Source of the DNA: Ifrita kowaldi
Lineage: Eukaryota; Chordata; Aves; Passeriformes; Cinclosomatidae
DNA length: 64,000 nt
NCBI GenBank assembly: GCA_013398055.1
Contig: VZRS01011915.1
Location: 451,860-515,859 of the forward strand
Direction of reading: 5' to 3'
The notes below the pieces were generated by a model. The model saw nothing but the letters and a program-made list of their open reading frames with translations, was not told where the DNA came from and did no database searches. The stretch's first letter is position 1, and each line of letters begins with the position of its first letter. This document shows positions 12,301 through 27,300 of the stretch, in pieces. The translations under genes and the position numbers were made by a program.

Positions 12301-15300
12301 AGCCATTTAGAAGGGGAAAATTCTCAAAAAATTAACAAGCACAGGACTATTTTGGAAAGGCTGAAATTCCACAGATTCTTTAAACTCCTTATATAGCCTT
12401 ATCTCTACCATTTGTTCTTCAGCACTTTAACAAACAGGCATGCATTCACCTGAGTTCAACAGCACACAGCACTTTTTCTCTGTGTAAATCTGTCATGTGT
12501 AAAACTAGGATGGTTAAAGACTTTATATTTTTTGCATTTTCATTGCTCCAGGAAGGAGCAGTGTTCCTTCCTAAAGGGGATGCATCTGTAGCATTAGGAT
12601 CAAAACTGGCAGTTTCTGGTTTTCAGTGAGCCAGAAATGTGCTAATTGACATCACTGGAGTTTTTGTGTTCATTTTTTTCCTGCTTGCGGTGCAAACTTG
12701 TATCTGAACAATTGGTATGAAAAACTGGATGTTAGTGCCATTAAAAGGTCAATGTAAGTTTAATTCACATATGTGTTCTACTCCCTAATGTTAAATTAAG
12801 ATAACAGACATTTCATTTATTTAGTTCAATATATTTGAAATAGCTAATCAAAGAAATTAAATTAAATAAGGAGATTCTAATTCATGCTATTAATTCCAGT
12901 TTAGAGATATGATGAACTAGAAATTCAATGTATCAAGTCAAGGTGTTAGCATATCTTTGTTATTTGATGGAAAAGTGAGTATTCAGCTAAATTGCTCAAA
13001 GCAAAGCTGGAAGATAATTTGGTGGAGAATTTTGTCCCTTCTTTGTTTTTTTTAATTCAAAATCATCTTTTGCTGTAGATAACTCATACTTGAAAGATAA
13101 GTTTGTTTAAATACATCTGAATGACAAAGTCTAAATACTAAGTTTTCTTGGGACAGGAAATCTCTCTTTTTACTCTGAGAATGTTCTTTAATTCTGTTCT
13201 CAGCTATTTGCTCAGCGATGAGGTCTGCAAAGAGCTAGTTTTGTTCTGTGTAGTCTAAAGAGGGTATGCTATACTTGGTCTGCCTGACCATGACCACTTG
13301 CCATCTTTGCAGTACCAAAAGAAGCATCTGCTTTTAATGACCAGCAGTTGTGTGAGCCCCTGAACTGGGCAGCTGTACTGAGGGAATTAGAAATCTCCTC
13401 AGAAACTGCTCAAAAAAAAGTTGTGGAATAATCTGATTTGTTCCAAAGGCACCATTAGAAAATACAGAACAGAAAGTTTTTCCTATTTCTTTGCTGACGG
13501 TTTTTAAAATTTAACAGTATTTGGCACTATGTTAGAAATTCATGCTTTTTCAGCATTAAGTTCAGAGTGAAAAGTGAAAAATTGTAAAAGCACTTCAGCA
13601 TGTAGGAAACTAGGGGAACTGATGGCCCACTGCCAATCAGTTTTCAATGACTTGAAGAATGGAGACTGCCAGCTCTCATGTCGAAAAAAAGGAAAGAAAC
13701 TGTTTGTCCAAGAGCAAATTGTAGGTGTCATATGTGGTTGGTAGCGTGCTGCTGCTAGGAACAATTTTTTTGTGTAGAACAAGTATGGACGTAGCTGCTT
13801 TCAAGCCCTGGCACTGCATTTTGAGGTGCAATTCCATTGCAAGAATAAAAGATATATAAGCGGAATAAAAAATTACCAAAAAAAAGAATATTCTCAACCA
13901 TCATTGTTTACCCTGTCGTAACTCTCTCTTTGTGACAGTAATTTCTGATCCAATATATTTTATCAGTGAACGTGGCCTACATTCACAGTGACCACAATGG
14001 ATAATAATCCAGTGGAAAAGCTGCTAACAATGTATTACTGTTATTCCTACTATAGCCAGGGCAACTGTTTACATGCTATTAGCATTCACAGGCATCCTTC
14101 CAAAAACACAATATAGCATTGCTTTGTTGTGCTCTTTCTTTCTCCAGTTCCATCCCATTTTTCTCATGGGAGATTTGAAGCCTCTTTTAACTTTGTAAAA
14201 TGGAAATGTTTTCCTGTCATTACTATATTTGTTGTAGATTGGGAAGCCTGAACCCTTTGTTTTTATGTGGTGTTTTCTTTTGAATTCTTTCTTTCTAGAT
14301 CAGATCATTAAAGTGTCTGGTTCCTTGATATTCCACCACACCACCCGCCACCTCACCGCCCTCTCCGTCTGTGTTTAATCATCAGTTCAATTTGAGGGGG
14401 ACAGTACATATTAACTTAGTCCATGGTGCAATGTGTGAGCAGATGAAGCTTGGAATTTGTACTGAACTAATCCTGTATTCCTTCTACTTTCCTAAAATTG
14501 TTTGACAGGAATTTCATGTATACAGGGAATGAAGTATCTAACATGACTTTGATGATAAAGGTTTAAACTGATGCTAATGAATACGTCACTAAATGTATGC
14601 TTTCCTTTCCAGTAGATCCTCTGTTACTGACAGGCATTGTACATACGTATAGATAGGCTTATGTAAAGCTTACCTAATTTATTGTCTGCCTTCAGCATTT
14701 TTCCAGGTTTAGCATACTTTTGCAGATACAAGGGAGCTAGAGCAAATAATATAGATTTTTCAATCTAATTTTAGTTTATGTTTACTGCCTTTTCTGAATA
14801 ACTGCTTTGTATTCATGGATTACATTCTGATGATTTGTTTTATTTTTTCCAACATGTACAAACTGCTGTTTTGCCAGTTAAATCTTATTTTATATCTTCC
14901 CAGTATTTATTTAAGATGCTTTTGTTGTTATTCTCATGCCCTTGTTGTGTGACAGTTCTTCAGTTTGGCATCTTCTCTAGGTTTCTGTGTGCTCTTTGTT
15001 TTGTTTTGTTTTGTTTTTTCTTTAAGAACAAACATAAAAGCTGTATTATGCCAAATCAACAAGGGACTTCTGTGGTATCACAACAGTACCCCACCTGCTG
15101 GAAAATAAAAGTGCCTTTTAGCTTCCCATCAATCTGCATTTGGCTTTTCAAGCAGAACTTGACAGGACACATAATTCAAGCTTGCTTGGGTTATTTTTGT
15201 AAATTTTAACAGAGGTGCTTATTTCCCTACAGCTATGCTGTTTCACCCATTTTGTAACTGATTTTTCGCTGGATTTTTCACTAATTTTATAACTGATCCA

Positions 15301-18300
15301 GTGTCATCAGGTTTTTCTGCTATGTTATCTGTTTTACTCAGAAATGTGTTTTACTCTTAGTTCCTATGGGTCTGTTATTTCTCTTCTAAGCAATATATTA
15401 TGTAATTGCAGTTTTTATAGGATATGTTTTGGTGAATTAGCTTGCACTAGGAGAGAAAACAAGATCAACATTTAAGGGAAGATCTTTCCTGTCTGGTATC
15501 CAACTTTTACTTGAACTTTTGTTGTCTTCTGACACTATGAAATCCTGAGGTGGGAAATGGAGATAATTGAACTTCTTCAGCTGTGAAAACAACCCCTAAA
15601 TCTGACAAGAGGGACAAACTGCACCCACACTGATGTTATTAATAGATCATGAGATATGTTATGTGATATATTCAAATGACACAAGAAACTCAAATTGTGA
15701 GACTTTCAAAAGTTGTAAGTAAATATTGCAATGTAAATTTATGAGGCCATGAACAAGTCGGTGTTGCAAGTCTTGTTGTTTTGAGTGGACGGAATGAGAA
15801 GACAGACCTGCCCTGCTGTACCAAAAAATTCATAAGCTGTTTGTTTTCCAAAATGTTGTGTGCTTATCATCACAATTCAGTTCATTTATTCAGAAAAGAA
15901 AAGGTGAACAGGAGCAGAAGAATAAACACTTCGGGGCCCCTTTTCCTGCTTAACATATCTCATGTTCAAAAGATTCGAGAAGAGTTAACTAACAGACTAA
16001 TTCACAGACACCAAGGAGCTAAAGGACAGATGTGACACAAGGAACACTCTAAATTAGTATACCCATCAGAGGATTCTTGTGATAATTTTTTGAAATTTTG
16101 GGTGCAGTTATAAAGTCCCAAGTACAAACAAGTTTATCAAAAAGACAGGAGTGACCATAAAAGACAAAATGTAGTTAAATCTGCTTATACTGCTAGGTGA
16201 GAACGCTGGGAAGCACAGGGCAGACGTCCTTCTGCAGAGGGTCCTTGGCTTTCTGTAGCGTAATAGGTGCTTCAAAAAAAACCCCAAACAAACAGCTGAA
16301 AGTAGACCTAAGTTTCAGCTGCAGAGAGATAAGCTGGTTTGCTTTTCCCTTCCTTTCTTTTTTCATCTGTGATACATATGCCAAATATTTTGACTTTTAT
16401 TTTCAAAATATTTTGTTTCAAATTTGAGTTAAATTTATTGGTGAGAGTTTACACTGTTCAGCAGCCATTTGAAATATTCTACCACTGGTATTTTCAGCCA
16501 TTCCAGTTCTGCAGAGTGTGGGCAAGAGCTAATAGCTTCCAGTTGTCAGCAGATGTGGTGGCATCAGCTAAAAGGGGTAACTGAGCTGTTGTTTACCTGT
16601 TTCCCTTAATGGAAGACACATAAATTGCCCTTTTTCTGCTTCCTGCTTTTCTTCAATACTACATAGGTAATTTTATTGGAGAAATATTAAAACATATACT
16701 TGGTTTGTTAGTCAGGTGTGAAAGGCTTTTTTCCATTCGAAAAGCAGCAGTTGTTTTTCATAGCTTTATCCCTGCCATCACTAGTGTACTAGAGTTCTGT
16801 GGATAATGACATGTGTCTGCCAACAATCTGTTTCCATGTATTTGTGGAAAAAAAATTGAGAGAGATTCTCTTCATTGTTCCTTTAAACTGTACCTTGGAA
16901 TTTTCACGACAAAAAATTAAAAGCAAGCCACTGTCATGCTTATGAACTACACTATTTACTCTATGGTATTTAGTTTTTCTCCATCATATATCAATTATGA
17001 ATCATGACCCACATAAGTTGAGCGGTGGTTGTGTTTGTGTGTGCCTACTGAAGGCAAGCAGAGTAGCATGGCAGAGACAGATGCAGCATTTTTATATAGG
17101 TCATATTACCCTTCTTAATTCATGTCCGTTTACTGTCAAGACCTTAGGCACAGTCAAGCAGTCAGGATAGTTTGTCTGCTGCCTTATTAGTGTGAGATTA
17201 TTTCCCCCTTTAGCATTAATTAAATGAAATGCATTGATTTGTACTGACTCTACAAAGCCCTCTGTGGCTACAAGGCTTATGTGGAGGATTAGAGAGGAAT
17301 ATCTGCGTATCAGTGAATACTTTTGCAACAGCTGCTAAGAGTATCAATGTGAATCGAGGAATTTTGTATTTAATTGCTTATATGTGCAATAAAATAAAAT
17401 CTTGTATGATATAACAGAGTCTGTATAGTCCAAGATCTGTTACAGCTTGCTTTATCCACTTTTATTAGGATTTTAAAAATCTGTTTGTTTCACTCTCAGT
17501 GTTCTAACCTGGAGCAATGCAAATCTATAGAGAAAAAAACAATGGTGTTAAAATTTAATTAAGACTTTCTGTTGAATGTTTATTCCAAAGTAAATATATT
17601 TCCCATAGGAAATTCTAATCTAGTGTGGTACTAAGCCTAGATTCTCAAATTGTTACTAAGATACTTTGCCGTTTCATAGCTTATATATTTTCTCATATTT
17701 TTTTAAATATATATATATATTTGTGTTGTGTTCTCTAGGAATATTCTACCTATTGACCTGCTCCAGAAATCCTACCTTAGGCCTCTGCATTCTGGTGCCA
17801 CCGCATCTGCCTTGTCAACAGGAGATCAGTCTTAAAGCAGTCATCCATCAATTCAAAGACCTATAGCTAGTTCACCAGAGAAGGAATTACTGATGCAGAA
17901 GATAGTTAAGCATGAACAATTTCTCTCAGATTTTGAGGCTTTGAAGGGTAATCCTGAAAAAAAAAAAAGAAAAAAAAATCTTATGGTGTTCAATCTGTCT
18001 TTCCATGGCTCAGCAGAAATATGAATAGTCTCTAGAAATACATATCTTCTGTTACAAGTTAAATGCAAATACTTGTATATTTCTTTGTCCCGGAAGATGA
18101 GATCCATGAACTTTATATTTCCTGGGAAAAAAAACCTATGAGAAGAATATAAACCATTTTGACATTGCAGGTTTTTTTCTTTGAAACATAGCATGACATT
18201 TAATCATGAAAGCAGGAGCATAACTCTGTCAGTCCTAGGGACAAAAGTTCATGTAAACATTTTGTAAGATGTTTATGTTTGCACCCTTCAACTGGAGTAG

Positions 18301-21300
18301 TCAGTCTGTTCCTACACATTGCACGAGCAATTTGTGGGGAAAGGTCTTACATCCACCTACTTATCCTGCTTTGTCATTAGAGAAAGCATGAAGGCCATTA
18401 AAGTCCTCCCTTATAAATTATCCATCACATCTGTTAATGAGTTTGCTCTAGGAGTCCAGATTTTATAGCCAATTAGCAATGGGACAGTAAACTTTTCCCT
18501 TTTACTAATGAGTTCACTTCATACTCCTAGTGGTTCAAAGCCATTTGTTAAATTGTGGTTCAGTAATCTTTAATGATAGAATAGCCATGTTCTCACTCAT
18601 AACAGACAACTGCCCATTTCACAGCCTTATAGGAGCTGAAATAATTGAGAAACGACTGCCCTGGGACCAGACCTAGGCCCTTAGATACAGGCAACTCTTT
18701 CCAGCAGCTCTCTGGACCATGCAGGGCCTGTACCCTGTACCGCAGTACACCAAGGTCACATCTCTCCAACATCCCTCAGATGTTACAAGGAGGAGGAGAT
18801 GCAGGAAGCATGCAGTGAAAGACATCAGTCAGGATGAGAAACAGCAGGCAAAAAGTTAACTGCCAATGTCCAGAGAACATATCTCCAGCCTTTACAGTCT
18901 TAGTCTTCTGTTTCACTGTCCCTCCCTCACCTTCTCAGCTCTTCATAGACATTTCACTGCTCTCATTCTTTCCTTCTCTCTACATCTCTTGTATTTTACC
19001 TTGGTGATTTCTTGCTTGTTCTTTTAACCCCAGAGCTCTGCTATGACTTTTGGTGCAATTATATCAACCAACCAGTCTGTGTGATATAATTGGGTGATAT
19101 TCTACTATACAGATGCTTACCCACACACTAGAGGCTTGTTTCTGTAATAAGGTTCTATACTAACACACACAAGGTTTGTCTAACACAAGTGGCACCTTTT
19201 CAAGGATGATTTGATCAGACTGCAAACAATACTGAAAATTAAAACATGGCTCATTCATGTCCTTTTCATGTCAGAAACTATGTATCTGCATCACCAGTCC
19301 CGTTTGCATGTAGCATTTCTGGTTTCTGCATTTCAATATTTTTTTAACATATTTTTTCTGTATAACACCATGCTGCCTTCTCACTTGCTAAAATTTTCAC
19401 AGTGTGAACAAGGTTGACAAATACAAACATCTGAAATTTAACAAAAACAACCAGAAAATAAAAATGTATAAACTTTTCAAAGTTCCTGAACATCTGCTTT
19501 CTTGGATTTGAGGGAGGATTGCTATGAAGTTATGGAGATCATCCTTAATCACCCTAAAAGATACGCTGACTTCATACACGAGGAAAGGCATCTGAGGTGA
19601 TGACAAGTCTAGAGAAGCTTTTTCTGAAAAGTACCATTTGATAGGTAGTAAGTGGAGTGGTACAAGTAATTTATTTTTTTAATTCACTCTTCTTTCTTGA
19701 CTAAAGTGATGTCTGTAAGCAATTTGAAGTCTGCTTCTACCTCAGTTCTAAGGGAGTCCAGTAGCATAGCTAAATGCTAAATAGTCTGTTGAGCAAAATA
19801 TTGAGGCCCCTGAGAGGAAATATGCCAAGGGATGAATATGCCAAAAACTTTTTGATGTCAGATATAACAAGGTCATTTTCATTCTGCATACTAATTACAT
19901 ATGGAATGCAAATCATAGGGCACAGTGTTTGTATTTCTTCCCTTTGTCCTCTATTTTGATTTGTGAGAACATTCTTCGTTACATTTCACTCTCTGGACAG
20001 AGGATACCAGAGTAAGCTCTTGAGAGCATTTTGTTCTGTTTGTGCTTCACCAAGATATTACTTTTGGCAGGATGTTTATTTCTTTTCTCCTCTTTCTTTG
20101 TTTTCTGTCCCTATGCAGTATCTCCTTACAATTTTCTTGACTTTATGTTCTGAGCCATTTATTTCCTCTTCTCTCTCCATGTCTTTTCTTACCCTTTCCT
20201 CTATTCCTCCTTAGTCTCTCTTTTGTTTTGCATCTCCTCTGTTGTTTTGAATTCTGACTCTTTGCCATGAAAAATAACTTCATAAAATCATAGAATATCC
20301 TGAGTTAGAAGGGACCCACAAGGATCACTGAAGTCGAACTCCTGACCCTGCACAGGACACCCCAAGAGTCACACCGTGACTGAGAGCATTGTCCAAACAC
20401 TTCTTGAACTCTGTCAGGCTTGGTGCTGTGACCACTTCCCTGTCCTTCACTTATTTATTTTCTTTCCCTTCTGTTTGGAGAAGCTGTGATATTCCTTTGT
20501 GGACACCTTAACAGTGTCCTAACCACTGGTTAGGAGTTTTTTAATGCTTGTCTTGCATCTTACAAAATAATAAGTGTTTTTCTCTCTGCTCTCCAAAAAT
20601 GTTCCATGCTTCCAGGATCTCCAAGCCTTCCTACCTTGTTAGAGCGCCTTTTTGATGCTTTCCTTGATTGGCTCCATTCTTGTTCTCTTCTAAACATGTC
20701 TTTCCTATTCTACTTGTTCAACTGTCTAACTTTCATATGTGGAGTTTAGGTCTGGAAGCTTTTCTGAGAAAATAGGAAAGAGGGAGAGGAGAGCATCATA
20801 GGTCAGATACCATGGAGATGGCATAGGAAAGAGCTGTATGGTGAGCAGAAGCTATTCCATGAAGCTTGCAGGATTGAGGACCCAGAATAAGATTGCAGTT
20901 CAGTATTTTTTGATTATACAGTGTGTGAGTAGTGTCATCTGGACCACTGCATCCTCTACTAAATGTATTAACATATCAGCAAGGTTGCAGTTTTCCATGT
21001 TATGACTCTTACTGAGACTCTATATCTGTAATGTGATGCTATTCTGGCTTTATTGCATTCTATAGTAAGGCAGATTTGGTGACTGACTTCAACATAAATA
21101 TTTTGTAGATAGTTTAAAGTTGCTCTAGTGATATGGTTTCATTTGATATTTTATGGAATCACTTGGAATACAGCTCAGTGTAATTAAAATGTTACCTGGA
21201 ATTTGCATATATTATAATGTATTTGATACAACTTCTATCTACAAGATTCTAAACCTGTTAAAGTTTTTGCCCTTGTTTGGATGAACTGAAGAGAAAAGAA

Positions 21301-24300
21301 AAAAACAGTTTCTAATTTGTCAATTATTTTAGTTTAGTGTGTTCCACACAGTCTCCTTTTGGTAGGCTATGAAGTATTATCAAATACTTCAAAATACCAT
21401 GGTATCCCAGAGAAGATCTTGGCAAAGATTGGGAAGATCCCTTTGATAGTTATTAAGACAAACCCAGAGGTCTATGGAATTGCTTAAAACAAAGTCTTCC
21501 TGAAGCAGCCTGTACCAATTAAAGTTACCTACTTAAGGATGTACAGTATATTTAAAACAACTTGAATTTGAGTTTTTCAGACCTTAATTACCAGAGACGG
21601 AAATTTAACAAATGGTAAATGGCATCATTGTGCTATAGTAGAAAGGTTTCTCCAGAAAAAAAAGTATTTAGAAGTTATGGGGAAAGTAAAAGCAGCACTT
21701 CAGAATCACAAGAAATTTAATAGAGCAATAAAATCTTCACTTAGCTCTATCAGACATTAAGTATCACTTAACATTTATTATTTGAAGGGAGTTATTTTTC
21801 TTAACTTGCTTTGGGTTTTTTTCCATTTTCACTCAGTAGCTTCCTGGTTGGATGAGTACATGGTTTTGTGTGGCACCTGAGAGGGCCAGTTGAAAGCTCC
21901 TTTTTGGTGAAGATACAGACTTTGGTATTTATGCAAAGTTCAGTGTAGGATGGAGCTCTGAGATAGGGTGCATCAGATTTCTAGGACTCAGAGATGTCAG
22001 GTAAGGTGAAATGTAATCAATTTTGCATCTACTACTGCAGGGCAATCTATGTCAGCACCTCTGATATGCAGGGATGTGATCTTTAAAAATGTATTTTGCC
22101 TAACATAGTGTCCCTTTCATATAATATCACTGAACTGGTTGATCAAATGGCAACAGATATTTAATAAATATGCTTGTAATTCAAGCTAATAACATTCCAA
22201 GCATTTTAAGGAAGATACATTTGGTGAGCAGTAGTTTCACAGTGCTCAAGTCCAGAATGTGCTCTGTACTTCCAAACAGAGTAAACCATATGTGATAAAA
22301 CCATCACCTGAAAATGACCATAAAATACTCTGAATGCTACTGTAGGTCTTTAAGAAACTTTATTTTCTTTATATCTAAAACAAATTAACTAGATTAACTA
22401 TTAAAACAAGTTAACTATATCTAAAACAACAAATTAACTTGAAATACGTATACAGAATTGAAATCTGTTTTGATTATTTACAAACCTTGAGATTGGTTGC
22501 TATTGCTTGCTTTTAGAAGAGACAGAACAACTTTACTTAGAAGCATAGTTTAAAAACAATTCAGTTCTGATGAAAAGACTGATTGCTTTCGAATTTAAAA
22601 ATGTAAATATATCTGACAAACAATTGAAACATTTGAAGCCCAGCAAACTGTGCCAATCTTTTGAGAATTATCTTAGCCAAGTATGTGCCAATTTTGCAAC
22701 TGTTTTCATTAAATATTTTAATTAAATATTTTAATACAATTTTAAATGCACCAAGGATTTAATCTGTAAAGTGAACATTTGCTAATGGTACTTTGCAGAT
22801 CTGATACAGGAAAGGGGATAAGAGAGTTCAGGATATAGTTGTAGTAAAAATGCAGTAAAGGCTAGCTTTTTATTTGATGTATTATAGCTTCTCCCTTAAA
22901 TATCGGAATAAATTACACATATTGTAGAGCTATGGCATATGTTGCTTTTGAGAGAGACATTTTCACTTATTCAGTGAATTGAGGCCTCATGTTACTCCCT
23001 GCAGACCATGTCATACCCCCTTCCAACCTCTCTGGACCGATGACTTATCCAAACCAAACATCTGCTTTTCCATTCAGTGTAATTATTCAGTGTGCTACTG
23101 GGGGCAGATGGTTGTTAATCGGCAGATCATTAACGTGGCAGGCTACTCTCTCTTTCTAGCCTTAGAAAGGTCACAAGGTGTTAAGTTCCCTTGCTCCAGG
23201 CTGGTGAGATGCATTTCTTCTCAGTTGGATTTTTGATGTATAACTACAATTGAATTACTTGATACAGTTATGGAGTATCTTTAATTAAACATTTTTTTCC
23301 TTAAAAAAATTACATATCATTTATACAGAGTAAGAACGATGCCGCCAAGAGATGGTTAGTGTCAATTACACCATAGCTGTCAGAAAGTTTGAATGGTGAA
23401 ATCTGGAGAGTGTGAATCCTAATCAGATGGGATGATGAGCAGTGAGGATGCTCAGCTGCTATTCTAACACAGTCTCCAGCTATATGTGTCAATTTTCTGC
23501 AGAATTTAATTTAGTCCTAATGATGAAGAAGTCTCTCTGTTCACACAGTCCTGTCAAGTCAAACTTTGGAGAATCTAAATGAAGTAGACGAGGGCTTCAG
23601 GGAGAAATGGCAAACTGACATGCTGAAGAGATTTCACTTTCTTTTCCGTTCATACAGGGTATATTGAGGAAGCCTGTATTATTCCATGTCCCTCAGACTG
23701 CAAGCTCAGTGAGTGGTCCAACTGGTCTCGCTGCAGTAAATCCTGTGGGAGTGGGGTAAAGGTTCGGTCTAAGTGGCTCCGTGAAAAACCCTACAATGGT
23801 GGAAGACCATGTCCAAAGCTAGATCATGTCAATCAGGTAATTTGACTTATATTTACATTACTGATATGGCTTTTTCCATATCTCAGATAACCCTTTTATC
23901 TGTATTTTTTGTTGATGTGGAAAAATGGTATAGCATAATGGGCAGATAGAGGTAGAAGGAGTATGTGTTGGTTTAGAATTCCACAGCAAAGGATCTGCCT
24001 TCATTACTTCCCATCTGCAAGAATTTTGCTTATTTTCTGAACTGCAGATTGGAGACAATAAAACATGTTTACATGCAGATTTAGAAGAGTGTGTTTCTGA
24101 AGATCTCTTACCTGAAGGGATTCTTCGAGAAAGATGGAGAGAAACTTTGTATAGGGGCGTGTAGTGACAGGACAAAGGGGAATCTGAGAGCAGATTTGGA
24201 TTAGATAGTAGGAAGAAATTCTTCACTCAGAGGGTGGTAAGGCACTGGAATGGGTTATGCATAGAAATTGTGAATACCCCGTCACTGGAAATGTTCAAGG

Positions 24301-27300
24301 CCAGGTTGGATGGGGCTCTGAGCAAACTGGTCCAGTGAAAGGTCCTTTCCCATGGTAGGGGGCTTGGAGTTAGATGATCATTTAAGTCCCTTCTTACTAT
24401 TCTGTGATTCTGTGACAGGGGGTAAAATGTCTCATTTCAGTTGCTCAAACTGTCAAGATTTTTTGTGTCACTTCCTGACCATCTTAGATCAGAAAATAAA
24501 ACTCTCAAACAGTCACACAATATCATCCCAGTGTCCCTTAGTGGGTTCTCATCAAGCTGGAGCTTGACCCTCTTGGGTACGCTTGCCCTGGCAGTGCATT
24601 TCCGGTCACAAATGCATTTCTGAAGTCAGTCTCCCCGTTGTCCCACGAACTGCACTTGATATTGCAGTATGGAGAAATCTGACCATGCAGTCTGGATCCT
24701 CTTCAAGTGAAACTAAGCCATAAAATGTGATCCAAGAGCACCCTGGGAGTGCTTGGATGCTAGGACCACTAATAAGCGGTTCATCTTTGGGACCAAGTTT
24801 AGCACTAGCCAAAGTTAAACCCCTGAAGCTTCTTTCCTTGGAGAGTTTTAGAAAGGAAAAACATTCCTTGTCAATTAACTTATGCTCTTCAAAGTTGATT
24901 TATATTCATATTACTGCTGAATTTAATTTAGTCTGCAGAGGCATATTAAACAACCACATGGTCTTTTCTGTAAATATTCAAAGATTTTAAAAAAATGTGC
25001 TCTCAATTTACATTTGAATAAAAATGCATGTACTTAATATTATCCTATTGACATTTTGCTAGCACAAAATGAAATGGCTTGTTGATCTAATTTTCTACTT
25101 TAGGGGATGTAATTAGTTCTAATTTAGAAAATCATAAGTGTTAAACTGCAGCTAATAAACTAAGTTTGTGATCTACTTTAACAAAATACAAACTAGAATG
25201 TGGGTTGCTGGATTTGGGTCAGCATGTAAATATGCTTTAAATTAGGAGGAACACGTTTCAAAAGGAGCAAATTATAGTAAATACAAAAGTCTTTTTCCTT
25301 CTTTAATATTAATGTCGTACATAATAGGCTTGTGTTTTTCTGCATCAAAGGTGATTTTGCTGGAGGTCTGTTCGTCACGTTTATGCAGCACTATTGCCCT
25401 CTGCCGGTACTTTGACTCATTTGATTTTTGGTTACGTGGTCCTTGCCAAATAATAATAGATGATTCAAAGTATAATTATTGTAAAAATAAAATTGAAATA
25501 TAGTACTTTCATGAGAAGGACGTTCCACAGATATTACAAGGATGTTGAACAATATAGAGGCTGTATATTTCATTTTTAAATACATTCCCTGTCGTTTCAG
25601 AAACATGCAAAGAAATACACAGTCATTCCAATTCTGAATTAGTTATTTAAACTAAATATGATCCACCATTCAGCTGGAAAACTACTGACTTTTCAGAGTA
25701 CTCATTTCAATCATTAAATATGTGTTTTAGTTACGTATTTATTACTTATATATGTAACATGTTTATTTGCATACATATGGCCCATAGTGGTAAGATTGCA
25801 TCTTTGGTGCCCACAACTATGTGGACTATGATTTACAAAGGGACTATGCTGTAAGATGCCATCTAGGAATTATGACCCTGCAGAAAGACTACAACATGTC
25901 TAGTCCAGGGAACAGGAGATGGCAGAATGCTGGCGTCTGCTAGTATGTACATAAAGGGCTGTTGCAAAGAAAGAGGAAACAATCCATTTTCCATGGCCAT
26001 CATGGATAGGATAAAAAGCAGTGGGCTTACACTGCTGCCAGCAGATTTGGGTTAAGCCTTGGGAAAACTTTCTAAGAGCAAGGCTAGGGAAACACTGAAA
26101 TAAAATGCTTTAAGACCTTCTTAAGAAGTCGTTCAATGTCTCTTAGGGCTGATGTGTGCCTGTAATTCGAGGAAGGACCGAGCACAGTGAAAGCTGGATG
26201 TGTCACTCAGTGTCTTTCCACCTGGGCCATGCATGCCAGAGTCGCTTCCCAAACCATGCTCCAACTGAATAAAGCTTGCTCAGTACTGGCTTCATTAGGC
26301 TAAAAGACATCATAATTACAGTAATACTAGGGTCAGGTTTGATATAAAATCATGTCAATGGCCATCAGATGATTTCAAATTAAGAGAATAATTTGAGACT
26401 GGTAGAAAAATTAAAGACATCCATCTTTTCATTGATTCCAGGCATTATTTTTCCCCTTATCAGGAGCAGGATAGGTATGCAATTGTTACACCACCCAAAT
26501 TGTGTGGCCTGCAGTCATAGCTACAAAAGTGCCACTAGGGTCGGGAGAACACCACTAACATGTGCAATGCAATACAGAGTTCTCCTATGGCTTTCTGTCA
26601 AGATATCCAAATTTTATGTTACTGCGAAAGCTGTTGAGTGTGTGGGGTTTATGTATTTCTTCTTATGCTAACCAGGGTCAGGCATATAGACATTTCCCTG
26701 AATTAAGGCTTCCCTATTCTCATTTTGGAAATTCAGGAGAAGAATTCTAAAGAACAAATTTTCAACTGAGTCCAGTACCTTCCTTAACATGCATTTTCAC
26801 CACCCACTTTTATGCCTTTTATTGTTTATATAGTTCAGAGAAGGCCCAAGTATGCTGACTATGCTGGTGGTCTTGTGCATGGGCTGATGAGCTGCATAGT
26901 GATAGGATAACAGGCTCTACACATTTAGCGTTCAAGGCATTATATTTTCTGGGATTGGTAGTATTTTGTTGTAGGTTAACTATCAAAACATCGGCCCTCT
27001 TTTTCTACGCAAGCAGTGTTGCTGAGAAGAAGTCAAGGACTTGTTTAAGACAAGCCTTAGACTGTCCAGTTTTAGTTGTGCTGACTTGATACCTAGAATG
27101 ATATGTCAAATTAGCTGGTATAATTTCAAGGCAATGGGCTTTAAGTTATTTATGCATAATTAAGAATTCCATGAAGGACTTGGGAACTTTGGAAGGATGA
27201 GAACTGCCAGTTCCATTTATTCCTTTGAATCTATTGCACTTAATGCTGTCAGAAGAATTTCAATTAATAGAGAAGTCCAGTGTCCTCCAACACTGAGGAT